Below are positions 41,901-54,003 of a DNA stretch of 64,000 nucleotides, piece after piece. Origin of the DNA: Mrakia gelida (taxonomy: Eukaryota > Basidiomycota > Tremellomycetes > Cystofilobasidiales > Mrakiaceae); contig BRON01000010.1 of assembly GCA_024345305.1 (NCBI GenBank), positions 434,001 to 498,000 of the forward strand, in the 5' to 3' direction. A program made the position numbers and the translations under genes. Numbering within the stretch: position 1 is the first letter of the stretch; each line of letters opens with the position of its first letter. Under the pieces are notes generated by a model that worked only from the letters and a program-made list of their open reading frames with translations, searched no databases and was not told where the DNA came from.

Positions 41901-44071
41901 ACTGTGTGAGCTCCGACGCGTCCCGTTTCTTCATCTCGACTCGTCTCGCGACTGACTCTTTTCTCGTTAATCTTCACGTTCAGCATCGCCTCGATCCATC
42001 AGCCCTCGTCCAAGCTCTACTTCTCCTTCGACTCCATCATCGTGCTCGCGAAGGGAAAGCAGGTCTACAACGGCGACGGAGGACACGCTCCCGTTGACCA
42101 CTTCGTCGCCCGAGGAGGACCTGCTCTTCCTCTCGGATACAACGTGGCCGACTACGTTCGTCCTTTCTCTTTTCTATCTGCGTCTCGAGCCTCAGTCTGA
42201 CTGACGCATCTCCTCGTTTCCTCGTTGAATAGCTCCTCGAGATCGCGTCGGAGGAAAACCTCGACCTCCTCCCCTCTTCCTCGTCCATGACCACCTTCAA
42301 CAACCCTCCTGCTTCTCGAAGACCTTTCCTTCATCGAGCACCCGACAGCAACCTCGAGAAGTCAGCCATCCCCTCCTCGCCGACCAGCGACGACGCCGAC
42401 GCCGTCGACGGAATCCACACTCTCCACCGAAACGACACCCCCTCCTCGCACAACGACCACTCGCCGACCCAACGATCCTCTCAGTCCGACGACATGATCC
42501 CCACCAACTTCAAGCCAACGCTCAAGCCGGTCTCGTCCTTCCTCACTCAGTTCCAAATTCTTTGCGGGAGGGAGTGGAGGACGATTCGTAGGGACAAGAG
42601 TCTCGTTCTGGCTCACACACTGGTAGCCATCGTCGCGGGTGTTGGATCTGGAGGACTCTACTACCAAGTGAGTTTTGGAAGAGATCACTCGGAGAAGAAA
42701 GGAGAAGCGAGAGGTCGAAACGCGTCACTGATCCGTCGCGTCTTGTTCTTCTCCCCAGGTTGATCTCACAATCTCGGGATTCCAGAACCGAATCGGTACT
42801 TTGTTCTTCTTGGGAGCTCTCATCGCCTTCTCATCGCTCAGGTAAGTCTCTCTCACCTCATCTTCGCTTCGCTCGCCTCTCAAGGCTGACTCGACCTGTC
42901 TTGTCTTTCCTTCGTCCTTCAGTGCTCTTTACAACCTCATCACCATTCGACCACTCTTCCTTCGAGAGAGATCGGCTTCATACTACTCGTGAGCTCCATC
43001 ACGTTGCCATATCGCGTCCTCCGAATCGAGCTGACCCTCGCCTCGCGTTCAACAGGCCCTCTGCTTGGCTGCTCGCTCGATGCCTCTGGGACATCATCCC
43101 TCTTCGACTCATCCCCGCCATCATCCTTTCGACGATCACCTACTGGATGGCAGGTCTTCAACCTCACGCTGCCAACTACTTCAAGTTTGAGCTCATCCTG
43201 ATTCGTGAGTCCGGCGACGATCGACGAAAAGGAAGAAGACGACTCGACGCGACGCGACTGACCCCTTTCTCGTCGGTTCATCTGCAGTCTACGCCCTTGG
43301 AATGACGCTCTTCAACTTCTTGATCGCCGTCGTGATCTCTGGCGCTGGAACCGCCATCCTCTTCTGCTCGATCTACAACCTCTACCTCGTTCGTTCCTCC
43401 TTTCTCCCCACTTCGCCTCGTCCTCAACGACGCTGGCTGACCTTGTCCTCTTTCCCCTTCCCCTTCAGCTTGTCTACGCTGGATTCTTCATCAACTTGAA
43501 CAAGATCCCTCCCGTGCTTCGATGGCTTCGATACTTCGGTGAGCAATTTACTCCTTCGTCGAACCGACAACACTCGACCTTCCCCGCTGACTCTCTTTTC
43601 CTCCCCTCGCCTACCCACCCTCGTCCGAAAAGACACTCTCGGATACTGCCTCGAGGCTCTCTCAGTGAACGAAGTCAACTCGGGTCTTCAAATCGTCGAC
43701 GAGCTTTCAGGTGAGCCCTCGTTTGAAAATCTCATTCGACGACGTGTTCGTGTTTCTTTCGCCGACGCTGACCTCCCCTCTCTTTCTCTACGCTTCCAGG
43801 TGTTCCCGTCATCGCCAATGCATCTTTGATAATGTCGATGGTGAGTCCTCTCTCTCATAATCTGACATCAGGAGGAAAGGAGCGAGGAAGGCAAGCCAAG
43901 AAGTTCAAGATTTTCGACTGACGTCCGATCCCTCCCTTCGCTTCTCCTCCTCAGCTCTTCGGTTTTGGAAACAACTACTACCGAGACGTCATCGTTCTCT
44001 TCGTGTTCTTCATCGGGTACTTGATCCTCACCGTCTTCGGAGTCATCTTTGTGATGAAGGAGCGTCGATAG
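38921..44071 (+). CDS. ADP1: Adp1-like ABCG transporter with lumenal cysteine-rich domain
   Basis: This is a half-size ABC transporter of the ABCG class with the same layout as yeast Adp1 (substrate unknown; ER/vacuole). A signal peptide (MRFPLPTLLFLFLPLLISA) is followed by EGF-like cysteine pairs (CDCPAGFAGSDC and CECDAGWSGPGC) and a large glycosylated lumenal region with more cysteines (YCKANSCNQT, CQNLECNCMPG). A helix (GVIAGLCVVGAIVFFALLGL) leads to the cytosolic ATPase: Walker A GPSGAGKSTL, signature ISGGEVRR, Walker B LLLDEPTSGLDS, and the switch region ASIHQPSS. A Ser/Asp-rich linker of about 100 residues comes before the membrane domain, which starts FQILCGREWRTIRRDKS and has six helices ending FGVIFVMKERR. 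More than fifteen exons are joined by GTGAGT/CAG signals, with Walker A itself split by an intron after GPSG. The gene is complete; the start at 38921 fits the signal peptide. Confidence 0.9.
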
Positions 44072-44392
44072 TCTCGTTGACCTTCTCGATCTTTATCTAC
44101 CATACCGTACATACGTAGCTGCTCTTGCGGGCATCCTTCTTCCTTTCTTCTTCTTCCTTAAAACTCATAGACTGCATATTATCTCGGTGGGTGCACGTGC
44201 TTTCTCTTTCTATCAAAACGGGTCCGGTTCAAACTTAACTCGAGCGCGCGCGAAAGCAGAAAGGGATGTTGAACGTCCTTTCCGAAGCTTTCTTCGGACC
44301 TTGCAGATCTTCACCTGCAACATTCACCCATCTAAGTCCAATCCCGTCTCTCGTTCTCGTCCACTGTTACTAGATGAAGGGATCACGACGCA
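44072..44392. other. Convergent intergenic region
   Basis: 3' flanks of the Adp1-like gene and the ALKBH1-like gene. It contains a GCGCGCGC stretch near 44245 but no gene or clear terminator. Confidence 0.35.
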
Positions 44393-46316
44393 TCATGAAT
44401 CAACCGTCTTCCCTCCCCCATCTTTCGACTGATCCCACCCTCCAGGGAAGACTTGACGAGCGTTGATGTTGATCCTGAGAAAGTATCCATCGGGGTCAGC
44501 GACGGTCTCCAAGAGAACAGGCGAGAAAGCGCAGAAAAATGACGAAAACAAAACTCACCTCGTCGTCTCGAGATATCTCGCAAACCCATCCCAATCTCTC
44601 CCCTCCTCCTCTGCTCCAGCCTTGAGATGATCAGGCAGAGTCCCATCCAGCACTCGAGGTACGCCTGTCAAAATCCCAATGAGAGTGGGAGAAGTGTCAG
44701 CGAGAAGCGAGGGCAGGGAAGAGAGAGGCGAACGAACCATGATACGACCTTCGACCTGGTCCTGACATTACCACGACGTCTCCTGAGCGGAGAAGGATAG
44801 GGAGAGGAGTGGTGTCTCTTGTGGGGCCACCGAGGAGAAAGATTGCTGAGAGGCCGAGGCTGAGAGAGGTTAGGAAAAGAGGTTAGAGAGGAGAAAAAGT
44901 GGTCGAGAGAGACGCGACGAGGACGAGAGGAGAGGAGAAGACGAACGAGATTGAGACGAGAGGACGATGAGGGTCCAGTTCTGAGCGATCTACGTGAGCC
45001 ATGAGGGTGTCGTCTGCGCGGTGAGAGCGGAAGGAGAAGGTGGACAGTCTATGAGAGAAAGAGAAAGGAAGGGAAGGGCGAGCGAAGGGACGAACCAGGC
45101 GAGTAGAAGTTGATGATCCCAGCGTCGGGTTCTGTACATGAGGGACGAGAGCACGAGAGTCAGCTCGAGGCTCGAAGTAAGGCCTAGCAGGTAGCTAGCG
45201 AAACGAACCATAATCTCCCCAAGACTCCCACCCAATCTGAGGCTGACCGTCGGGCGGAGGAGCGACGCGAGCATAAACCTCCTTCCAATCGATCTCCTCC
45301 CGAACGATCTCCTTCGCTATCACCGAAAGGTCCTTGGGAAACGGAATCGGCCTGTTGAAGTCGTAAGACTTCGAAGTCCACTGTTTACGAACGACGAGAA
45401 CGAAAGGAAAGAAAGCGAACTGTCAGCTCAAGCTCGCGACGAACTCCCTCCCCCTTCCCCTCCGTACCGAAGCGGGCCAACTCACGTCGTAAAACAACCC
45501 AATATTCGTCCACCTCAGGTCCCTAATCAGCTTCCCAGCCTCCGTAGCCTTCAGCTTCTGACTCGGCTCGACCTCCAGCAGGACCCTCGCCTTCATGTCC
45601 TCGATGGATCCGAGGACCTCTCCGCAAGCGTTGTCGACGAGCACCCGACCTGTTCCCTCCTGGACGAACTTGGAAGGGTCTCGTGTAGAAGAGGGGTCAA
45701 TGAGGGAGGCTTTGGTTGGTACGGGGAAGGTTGGATCGTTAAGGGAAGCTGACCAGAGACCTTCGTCGGGGAGGAGGAAGTGGGTGTCGAGGTTGGTTTG
45801 GTTGGGAGAGACGGTGTGGGTTGAGAGGCAAGAGCGGATGAGAGTTCGTTGAGCTGAAGGGGAGAAGTAGGAGGGGAGGAAGACGAGGCCTGCATGATGA
45901 AGCGAGCGAAAGTCAGCTTTGGAACGACGAGCGAAGGGAGGGAGGGAGGGAAGGGAGGAGAGGAAGAAGGAAGGAGAGGAAAACGGTGAGCTCGACCTCA
46001 ACTTACCTGGAACGTCCTTGAAAGCCCAAGCAACCTTCGAGTTCGCTCCTTTCCCCACAGAAAACACGTCCATATCCCTCTTAGCCTCGCTCCAACCTCC
46101 TCCGACTTGGTGAAGCTCAGCCGGCAGGGAGAGAGCTCTGGCTGTCCGAGGGTCGAAGACGTCCTCGAGCGAAGGCTTCCATCCTTTACGAGCCTTAGAC
46201 GACCGCTTCTTGAGGTCATCGGGATGGGCTCGGCTTTTGTACATTCGCTCGACGTCGCGGAAGGCGGAGGAGATGGGAGGAGAGGAAAGGGACATCTTGG
46301 GGAAGCTGATTCGCAT
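44393..46316 (-). CDS. ALKBH1-type 2-oxoglutarate/Fe(II) dioxygenase
   Basis: This is a nucleic-acid demethylase of the AlkB superfamily, closest to ALKBH1 (tRNA/DNA demethylation, partly mitochondrial in animals). The N-terminal region (SAFRDVERMYKSR) and PSYFSPSAQRTLIRSCL precede the catalytic core. The iron site is seen as MAHVDRSE (His and Asp of the HxD motif) and, further on, the distal His in RRSYHGVPRV. The 2-oxoglutarate-binding arginines are in RININARQV. LGLSAIFLLGG and RSGDVVVMSG are conserved strands of the double-stranded beta-helix. At least seven exons are joined by consistent signals, and the motif RININ is split by an intron after the first Arg codon's second base. The gene ends GGGKTVDS. 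The start at 46316 (MRISFPKMSLSS) is used; a second ATG lies 21 nt downstream. Confidence 0.88.
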
Positions 46317-46831
46317 CCAAGGGAGGAAGCGAGGTGTTGGAAGTTGAGGGAAGCTCGACCTCGTCTCCCTTCTCGTCCGACTTTCGCCCCGAGTTATATC
46401 GCTTTTCCCAGCGTATCACGTCTTCAGAGACTATCTGAGGTATAAAGAGTTTATTGGCCCCACCGTGCCTGAGAATCAGCCGAGGAAGCGAGCCGACGAA
46501 GAAAGGAGTGAGGGACTGATCTGCGACGTGTCGAACTCACTTTCAGCTCAGCCATTCCACGTCTCTGTACGGGAGAGATCCAGAGCCTTACCCTTCACAG
46601 CTCTTGTTTTCCTGATCGAAGGTTTGGCAAGAGCTCCCCTGTTGGGCTGTCGACGAAAGCGATCGAGCGACGCATCGAGCGTCGCCAGACCTCCTCGACT
46701 TCCTTTCTCTTTCGCCTGGACGAACAAAAACACGAACAAAAGATGATGATGCTAGATAGACACTACAACCTAAGCCTCCCCATCACAGTGCAAACGCAAA
46801 CTCAAATCGACACGAACCCAACCCGTCCTCC
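46317..46831. other. Space between ALKBH1-like and FHL1 genes
   Basis: 515 bp holding the promoter of the ALKBH1-like gene and the 3' UTR of the fork-head gene, both on the minus strand. No further gene or element is seen. Confidence 0.35.
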
Positions 46832-49800
46832 TCACATCTTCGCCTTCTTCTCCACCGTACCTCCAGCCTTCCCCTTCCCCTTCCCTCCTCCCCCACCAGC
46901 AGGGTTCTTCCCTCCCTTCACCCCTCCAGCCACACTCTTCCCAGCTCCAAATCCACTCCCACTCGCCACCACCGCTCCTCCTCCTCCCGCACCACTGCTC
47001 GCTCCAACAGCAGGGGCAGGAGCCGGCGCTAACGCAGACGCGACTCCCCAATCGTCCTCCTCGAAATCATCCGCCTTCCTCTTCATTCCTCTCACCTCGT
47101 GATCAGGGACCATCGACAGCTGCATCGCGAGATCGTCGAACTCCAGTCCTTCGAGGTTGAACAGCCCTTGCGAGGGAGGGGTGGATCCTCTTTCGACTGC
47201 TGAAGGGGGAGGAGGAGCGGGAGCGGGAGGAGGTGCTGCTGCTGGTGGAGGTCTCGGCGGGGGAGGTCTTCCCTGATTGGGTCTCGCTGGTGGTCTTCCG
47301 ACTGATGAAGGTGGTCGTGCTCCTCCTCCTGCGGTAGGGTTGGTTCCTCTCGGAGGTGGAGGACGTCCGTTCGACGGCGGAGGCGGTCTCGCTGGGATTC
47401 CCGATCCTGCTGGTCTCGGAGGAGGTCTTCCAGTCCCTGTTCCTGCTGGTCTCGGTTTCGGAGGGAGTGGTTGTTTCGAGGACGAGGAAGGTCCTGTAGG
47501 AGGTGGTGGACGAGGGGGACGAGCTGGGACTCCCGCTCCTGCTCCTGGAGGTCGAATCGAACTCGAGGACGCGAATCGATTTGGTTGGCCTTCTCCTGCT
47601 GGTGGTGGTGGAACGGCGGCTGAAGATCCGACGGGAGGTGGTGGTACGAAGACTGGGACTCCCGGAGCTCGTCCTGTCTGGATGATCAACGCAGCGGTCT
47701 CCATCGTCGCTTTCTCTCCGACGAGGTTGAGGTAGTGAAGCAGCGCTGGCGCGTGAGGACCCAAGCTCGTCAAGCCTGGAGCTCCTGGAGTTCCCTCGGG
47801 GTTGGCTGCGAGAGCGGAGAGCGCTGCAAATGGATCGGCTGGTGGACGACTCGAGGGAGGAGGTTGGGGTTGGGAGGAGGACGAAGGGTTCGCGAGGAGG
47901 AGGGTTTCGAGAGCTGGGTTCGGACGTTGAGCTCCTGGACCTGTGGGAGGAGGTCGACCGTTTGGAGGACGGTTGGGAGGTCGGCCGGTTGAGTTTGGAG
48001 GACGACCGACGGAGGAAGGAGGACGAGCTCCGTTGGGAGGTGGACGACCGACGAAGCCTGGTGGTCGAACTCCTCCCTGACCTGGTGGACGAGCTCCTCC
48101 TGGTCCTGTTGGCGGCGGACGAGCTCCGTTGAGAGGTCGAGCTGGTGGTGGTCGAGCTCCTCCTGGAGGTCTCGAAGGTCCTGCGACTCCTGGTCCTCCT
48201 CCACCCGTCGTCGCGACTCCTCCTACTCCTGGACCGTTCGTCTTCGCCTTCTCCTTGAGATGCTGAGCGACGTACGCCTGAAGGATCTGGATCGCCTGCT
48301 GAGCTCCGAGACCTCGAAGATGATCGAGTTGTTCCTTCGAGAGATGCGAGAAGACGGAAGGGTTGAGGATGAGCGTTCCTTCGTGGAGGACGAGGGCTGG
48401 AGAGTCGAGAAGAGGGTTCGTGGGAGCAGGAGTGTTCTTGAGAGCTGCTGCTGGGATGGGAGCGACGATGATGGGGATGGGGACGGTGGTGGTGACGTTG
48501 AGGGCTGGTGGTCGAACGTTGTTGTTGTTCGGAGGACGACCTTGTCCGCCGTTCGGAGGACGGAAGTTTCCCTGCTGAGCTCCTCCGGCTTGGGGAGGCC
48601 GAACCGCTCCTCCTGGACGAGCTGGGTATCCCCCGGGGCCTGGAGGACGAGCTGCCATAGCTGGAGAGGGTCGATTCGGGAGGGAGAGAGCGGGAGGACC
48701 TCCTTGAGCGAGAGCGAGAGCTTGGATGTGGGCGTTCGCTCGAGCTTGTTCGCTTCGTTCGGCGGCAAGTTGGACGGATTGCTGACGTTGAAGCTCCTTC
48801 TCTCGAGCCTTCCTGGCCTTGTCCTGCTTGAGAAGCCTCGACTTGATCTCCTTCGTCGCTTTCTCGGCAAGAGCTGCCTCCATGTCGGGATCGAGAGTCC
48901 AGTAAACGGTATTCTTCGGTTGACCTGGCTCGACGGGGACCTTGACGAAGGCTTTGTTGTTGGAGAGACTGTGTCGAAGAGTGACCTGATGAGATCGAAG
49001 AAGAAAGTCGACGTCAGTTATCGGGCGAGTTGAGGGCGAAGACGCGTCGAAAACGAGAGCTCGAAGACGCGCCGAACGAAAGTGAGACGAACCTGCCATC
49101 CTAAATCGATATGCGTCCCAAACCACTCGAACCCCTTCGCAATCCAATCACAAATTTCCTGCACCGTCCCACTCCTCTCCGGCAGTCCTTGAAGTGCGAG
49201 CAAGATCACGCTCGTGTACGACAGCGGCGGTTTGTTGGGATCTCCTTCTGCAGGCGGAGGAGGAGGAGCTGTCTGTTGCGGTTGTTGCTGCTTTTGAGCG
49301 GGAGACTTCGCGGGAGCCTTCGACGACGAGGCTTTGGCGTTCTTGGCTGCTGGTGGGCGAGCGGCTCGAGGAGCGGTGAGGCCTGCTGCTTGGAGGATAG
49401 AGAAAGGGGTTGGCGTTCCTGGACGAGAGTCGGAGGGACCTGCGGCGGCGTTGGGGGGAGCGTAGTCGAGGGGACGTTCTTGTGGGAAGGAGGGAGGTTG
49501 TCGGAAGGAGGGAGTTGGGTGACCGGCGAGGTTGGGTGAGAGGGAAGGGGATTGGGAGGGGTTGGGATGGAGGGATGAGGGAAGAGGCGAGAGGGAAGGA
49601 TTCGAGTGTCCGTCGTAGTGTGGTGAGTCGACCTGCATGGGAGAAGGACCTCGATGCGTGGATTGATCGAACGGCGAAGGAAGAAGACCTGAGCGATCGT
49701 CGTCCTCCATCTTGACATCGATGCCCTCCGAGAGAGCTGCCAGCGCGGCCATCGACTTGGGCATCTTCCCTCCGATCCTTGGGCGTTCTGACGGAGGAGG

Positions 49801-51720
49801 AGCGACACCCTTGCCCTTCCCAGACGTCGTCGACTTCGTCGGCGAGAGAGTGAGGTTCCTCCTCTTCTTCGGCGAGTCTTCTCCCTCCGTCTCGGACGCG
49901 ACACGTTCCTCGTCTTCCTCCTCGTCCTCGTCGTCGTCTTCCGAATCCGATCCGTGGGGAGGTCTGCTGGAGGAAGCGAGAGCCGAGTGTCCTTTCCCGA
50001 GTCCTGGACGAGGGTACTTGGAGGTGGAAGGGTGGTCGAGTCGAGTGGGGAGTTTGACTTTGATCGAGGGAGGAGAGTCGTGATGGTGGTGATGATGTCG
50101 ATGAGCGTGTCCCTTCCCTTTCCCCTTCCCTCTCCCTCCTCCTGACCCGAGCGTGATCTTGAGAGGAGCCGAATGAGAGGAGGAAGGTCGAACTCCCTTC
50201 CCAGCCGAGAAAGGCAAGATGGCTCCTTTCCCTCGACCCTTCCCTCCTCCTCCTCTAGGTCCCGAGAGCCGACGACTCTCCTCGTCGCTTCCACTCCCAC
50301 TCGACGATCCACTCCCTGATCCCGAGCCACTCGAGCTCCCACTCCCGCTCCTCGAAGACCGACTCGACCCACTCCCACTCGAGCTTCCACTTCCTCCTTC
50401 GAGAGCGCGACGATTCCTTCTCTTCCTCGTCCGAGGACTCTCCTGCTCTCTGTCCGACCCACTACTGCTCCCACTTCCAGATCTGCTGCTGCTGCTCGCG
50501 TGACCGTTCCGAGAGGAGTGGTGGTGGCGATGGTGATGTCCGTGATGAGCGAGTCGATCCGGAGAGATCCCTTCGGAGTCGTGGAGGAGGGAAGCGAGGT
50601 TGGGAGGGAGGACGAAATGGAAGGTTCGGATGGAGATTTGGATCTTGGTTCTGTAGGAGTCAACGGAGAGATGTGAAGCAAGGATGTCAGAACCGAGCTC
50701 GAAAATCGAAAGAAAGCTGGGACGCGACGGCGAGAGAAGGTGAAGCGAGGAAGGCCGAGGGAGACTGACCTCTCATGCAGCAGAGCTCTCTTGCCTCTGC
50801 CGAAGTACTCATCATCTACCCAAGCTCCATTCCTGCCTAAAACATCGAGCACATAGCCTCCTTGACGATCGTCGTACGAGATCCTGGCGTGAAGCCTCGA
50901 GACGGCTTTCAGAGCTCCTAGATCGACGTCGACGCCTTGGTTGGGGTCGTCGTGAGCATGGGGAGGAGCTGAAGGGACCTTCGGCGGCTGGGGAAGTTTG
51001 GAGGTCGAAGCGATGGGTTGCTTTGGTGACGGTTGTTTGGGATTCGAAGCTGCTTTGGAGGAAGAGTTGGGAGTTGAGGTGGTGGAGGCGGAGGGAGGAA
51101 GGGAGGGGGTCGACGTTGATGCGAGCTTTCCAGCTGAAGATGCTGCTAGAGCTGCTTTGTTGAGAGGAGGATTGGAAGGCGTCCCTTTGGGAGCTGTCGA
51201 TGGTACTGAGCGAGCGAAAGGGTTGGGTTTGGAGTTGGTGGACGAGGTGGGAGGAGGAGGGGGAGCCGAGGTCGAGGGAGGGATGGGTGGAAGTTCTTCA
51301 GGAGGTGGGATAACTTGAGGCTGGGGGAGCGTAATGAACGAAAGTGCTGGTTAACTTCTGATACGAACAGGTCTACGAGCTTGAAGTATAGTCGAAAAGG
51401 GAGGGCAAGAAAGGGAAGGGAGAGAGAGTGACGTCCAAAAGAGGTCGAGCTCAACCTCCTTCCCCCTTCCCAACCCTTCTACCTCCCATCCCTCCTCAGC
51501 ACCCAACCCACGACCCAATCTCGCAGGATTACAGCGTAGAAGACAAACTCACTTGTACTCTCCTCCCGATTGTTACAACGAGGGTTTGTAGGTAATACGA
51601 GAAGTCGGGAAACTCGATCTTGTAATACGCCTCGACAGGTTGAGTCGAAGGATTCGTCGATTCCGATGAGGTCGAAGGCAGAGTTGAGGGACCTGCAACG
51701 GCAGACTCTGAGGTCTCCAT
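46832..51720 (-). CDS. FHL1: Fhl1-type transcription factor (FHA plus fork-head)
   Basis: Fhl1 binds promoters of ribosomal-protein genes and recruits coactivators or corepressors through its FHA domain under TOR control. The N-terminus gives METSESAVAG, then the Fhl1-like FHA start EAYYKIEFPDFSYYLQTLVV with the strand end TIGRR. A Pro/Ser/Thr-rich insert of about 130 residues follows, then the phosphopeptide-binding strands VSRLHARISY and LGRNGAWVDDEYF. A long Ser/Gly/Arg region with His runs leads to the fork-head domain: PNKPPLSYTSVILLALQ, then WFGTHIDLGWQ, an intron, then VTLRHSLSNNKAFVKV. A coiled Lys/Arg helix (LLKQDKARKAREKELQRQQ) comes next, then a very long RPP/NGARPP repeat tail to KKAKM. 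The start at 51720 is the only sensible ATG; sequence upstream has a GTAAG donor and may be a 5' UTR intron. The last coding exon is about 2.1 kb. Confidence 0.85.
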
Positions 51721-52437
51721 CGAGGCAGAGGAAGGGTGGGCAGGGAAGAAGAACGGAGGGGAAGAGGGGTAAGAAGAGGTCGAGGAGGTTAGGGAGGAGG
51801 AAGGAGGGAAGCTCGAGCTCAATTCTTACTTTCGTCGGCGTCCTCCCCCCCTCCCCGCTTTCTGCCAGGGAGCTCCTCTTTCTGCTTGTTGTTGTTTTGA
51901 TCAGCTCTCGATCTTCCATAGTCTCTACGTTTAGAGCCAGAACTGTCGAAACCGACGCTCTCAGTCGCGCTACCTCGTCCTCTTCGCTTCCTCTCATCGC
52001 GCACGTCGAGATCGAGCACCAACGCTCAATAATTTATACCAAGGGTCATAGGGACCCAACAGACCAGTGAACATAGAGAGCTACGTCTAGCAAAGAAGAG
52101 GGAGAGATGAAGGAATCGAAGGGGCAAAGCAGCGAGCTTATAAAAGAGAAATAGACAAGAAAGGGAGAAACGAGGCGAGAGAGCGCGAGAACGGCCGAGT
52201 CGTTTGTGTTTTGTTGAACGACGACGAAGGTCGTGGTGAAGAGAAGAGAGGTGTCCATGGGAGAGGGAGCTTTACGAGTGCAGAGAAAAAGGAGACAGTC
52301 AGTAAGGGACGAGAGGGTTGTGGAGGCTAGGAGGAGGAAGAGCGCGACTCACCGATCCGTTGTTGTTACAAGAGAAAGAAGAGAGAACGAGCAGCAGTAC
52401 ATCGAGAGAGAAAGACCTGGGAGGAGTCGTTTCTCAT
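51721..52437. other. Upstream region of the FHL1 gene
   Basis: The region holds the leader of the fork-head gene (a possible 5' UTR intron with GTAAG near 51830 on the minus strand) and the 3' UTR of the Spo12-like gene. TATA-like ATAATTTATA lies at about 52029. Short frames here, for example one with hydrophobic runs at 52046-52258, have no other support. Confidence 0.4.
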
Positions 52438-53527
52438 CTAGAACTCCATCATCCTCTGGGCGGCGGTCCGGGGCTTGGGAGCAGAGTTCTCGTCGTCCTA
52501 GGAAGACGTGGAACGAAAGCAGGGAGGGAACGAGAACGAGGGTGAGCTCGAGCTCGAAGGGGAAGGAGGGCTGGAAGGACAGGCAGGCTTACATCGTCGT
52601 TTCCGTTGGCAGCAGCGGCGGAAAAGGATCCAGCGAGGGCGAAAGGCTTTCCCCTGAAAGAAGAAGGAGGAAGAGGAGGAAGGTCGGAAGTCAGCAAACA
52701 ATCGATGGGGAACGAACGAACGAACGGAGAGAAGCGAGGGACTGACTTGGAGAAGTGCTTCTTCTTGGTTCCAGCGAGCTTGGCAGTGCAAGGAGACATC
52801 ATGTTGTCGGTTGGCGAGACCATGGAGGGCTTTCTGTAGACACCAAGGTGGGAAAGAAGGGGTCAGCGATCCGGATGAACGAATCGAAGCTAAGCTCGAC
52901 CTCTTCACTCAACATTCCCTCCCTGGGTTCCCTTTGTTGAATGGTGGAGGTGGCAGAAGAGAGTGTACGTACCCAGGAGCCATTCGCTTCATGAGAAGAG
53001 CCTTCTGTCCGGCACCCATCTGGTTTCCCATGGTGATGGTGTGAGCGGCGGAGGGAGGGAGGGCGTTTCCTTCTTGAAGGAAAGGGGAAGGAGGGGAAGG
53101 AGAAGGGAGCGAGTTAGCTGGAACGGTTCTAGAGGGGTCAGAGGGCACGGGAGGAGTGCAGATTGCTGAGAGAGGTGACGAGGGTAGTAGATACGCCATG
53201 AAGGGGAAAGGTGAGGTCGAGAGAGGTATAGGGGGGAAGGGAAGGGAAGGAAGTCGGGATGTTGAACGACGACCAGCCTCCTTCGACCTTCCTTCCTTCC
53301 TTCCGATCCTTCCCTCCGCCTCTTCCCGTACCCATCCCCCCGCCCCGCGTCCTTTGAGAAAGCAGCTACAAGAGCGAGCTCCCCGCTTCCATCTGCAGAA
53401 AAGAAGAAAGCGAAAAAGACTAACCTCCGTTGGAGAGGGGAGCGAGAGGCTGGACGATGACGGCCGCTTGGTCAGGGTGGTGAAGAGCGTCGATTTGAGG
53501 AGAGTTCGAGGACGAAGAAGTAGACAT
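52438..53527 (-). CDS. Spo12-like mitotic-exit protein
   Basis: Spo12 proteins promote release of the Cdc14 phosphatase at anaphase (FEAR network). The protein is about 140 residues in five exons. Exon 1 reads MSTSSSSNSPQIDALHHPDQ, then AAVIVQPLAPLSN; exon 2 has TMGNQMGAGQKALLMKRMAP; exon 3 carries the conserved Spo12 motif SMVSPTDNMMSPCTAKLAG with TKKKHFSKGKP; the final exons give FALAGSFSAAAANGND and the acidic/basic end APKPRTAAQRMMEF. Yeast Spo12 has the same SPTD...SPC..KL spacing, in which the serines are phosphorylated; that this applies here is inference. The introns are short and in phase. It is a small protein that the six-frame reading alone would miss. Confidence 0.75.
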
Positions 53528-54003
53528 CTTGGGGATACAGAGGAGGGTATAGAAGGGGTAGGAGGTAGAGTAGGTTGGGTTGAAGGGAGTGAAAGGGTGG
53601 GAGTGGGAGTTGTGGTTGAAGGTTCAAAGGGAAAGGAAAGCCGTCGCGTTTTCAAGGAGCGAGGAAAACAAATCAACCGCCACGGGAATAAAAAAAAGGA
53701 TGCTCGTTATATAGAGAGTCGTGAGGAGACGAAAACAGAATAAAGAGCTTAGAGACAGACGGAAACGGGCAAAAAATGGGAGAAAAAACGACAGCGGACG
53801 GCGTCGAGCTGGAAGGCTGAACGTCGAGTGGGGTCAAAGGGAAACGAAGCAAAAACGCAAGGCGAGAAAAGTTCTAGGGAGGAAAGAGGATATCCTTGTA
53901 CAGTAGGTACGTTGACCATGATGTGAAGCGAGAAGGAACCAAGTACAGAACTAGAGCAACGAGAGAGAAAACGAACGAACGAAACCGACACTCCCTCCCT
54001 CCC
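53528..54003. other. Spacer between Spo12-like and HapX genes
   Basis: The promoter of the Spo12-like gene with the 3' UTR of HapX, both on the minus strand. The A/T-richer part (53690-53720, ATAAAAAAAAGGATGC and TTATATAGAG) may be a promoter or 3' end signal. No gene is seen. Confidence 0.35.

Noticed and set aside
47277..49033. Long + strand frames opposite FHL1
   Set aside because: Gly- and Val-rich mirror of the RPP-repeat tail. The minus-strand frame has the fork-head domain, so these are shadows.
51721..51822. Longer N-terminus of the FHL1 protein from 51822
   Set aside because: The codon at 51822 is TTG, not ATG, and the stretch has donor- and branch-like sequences of an intron.
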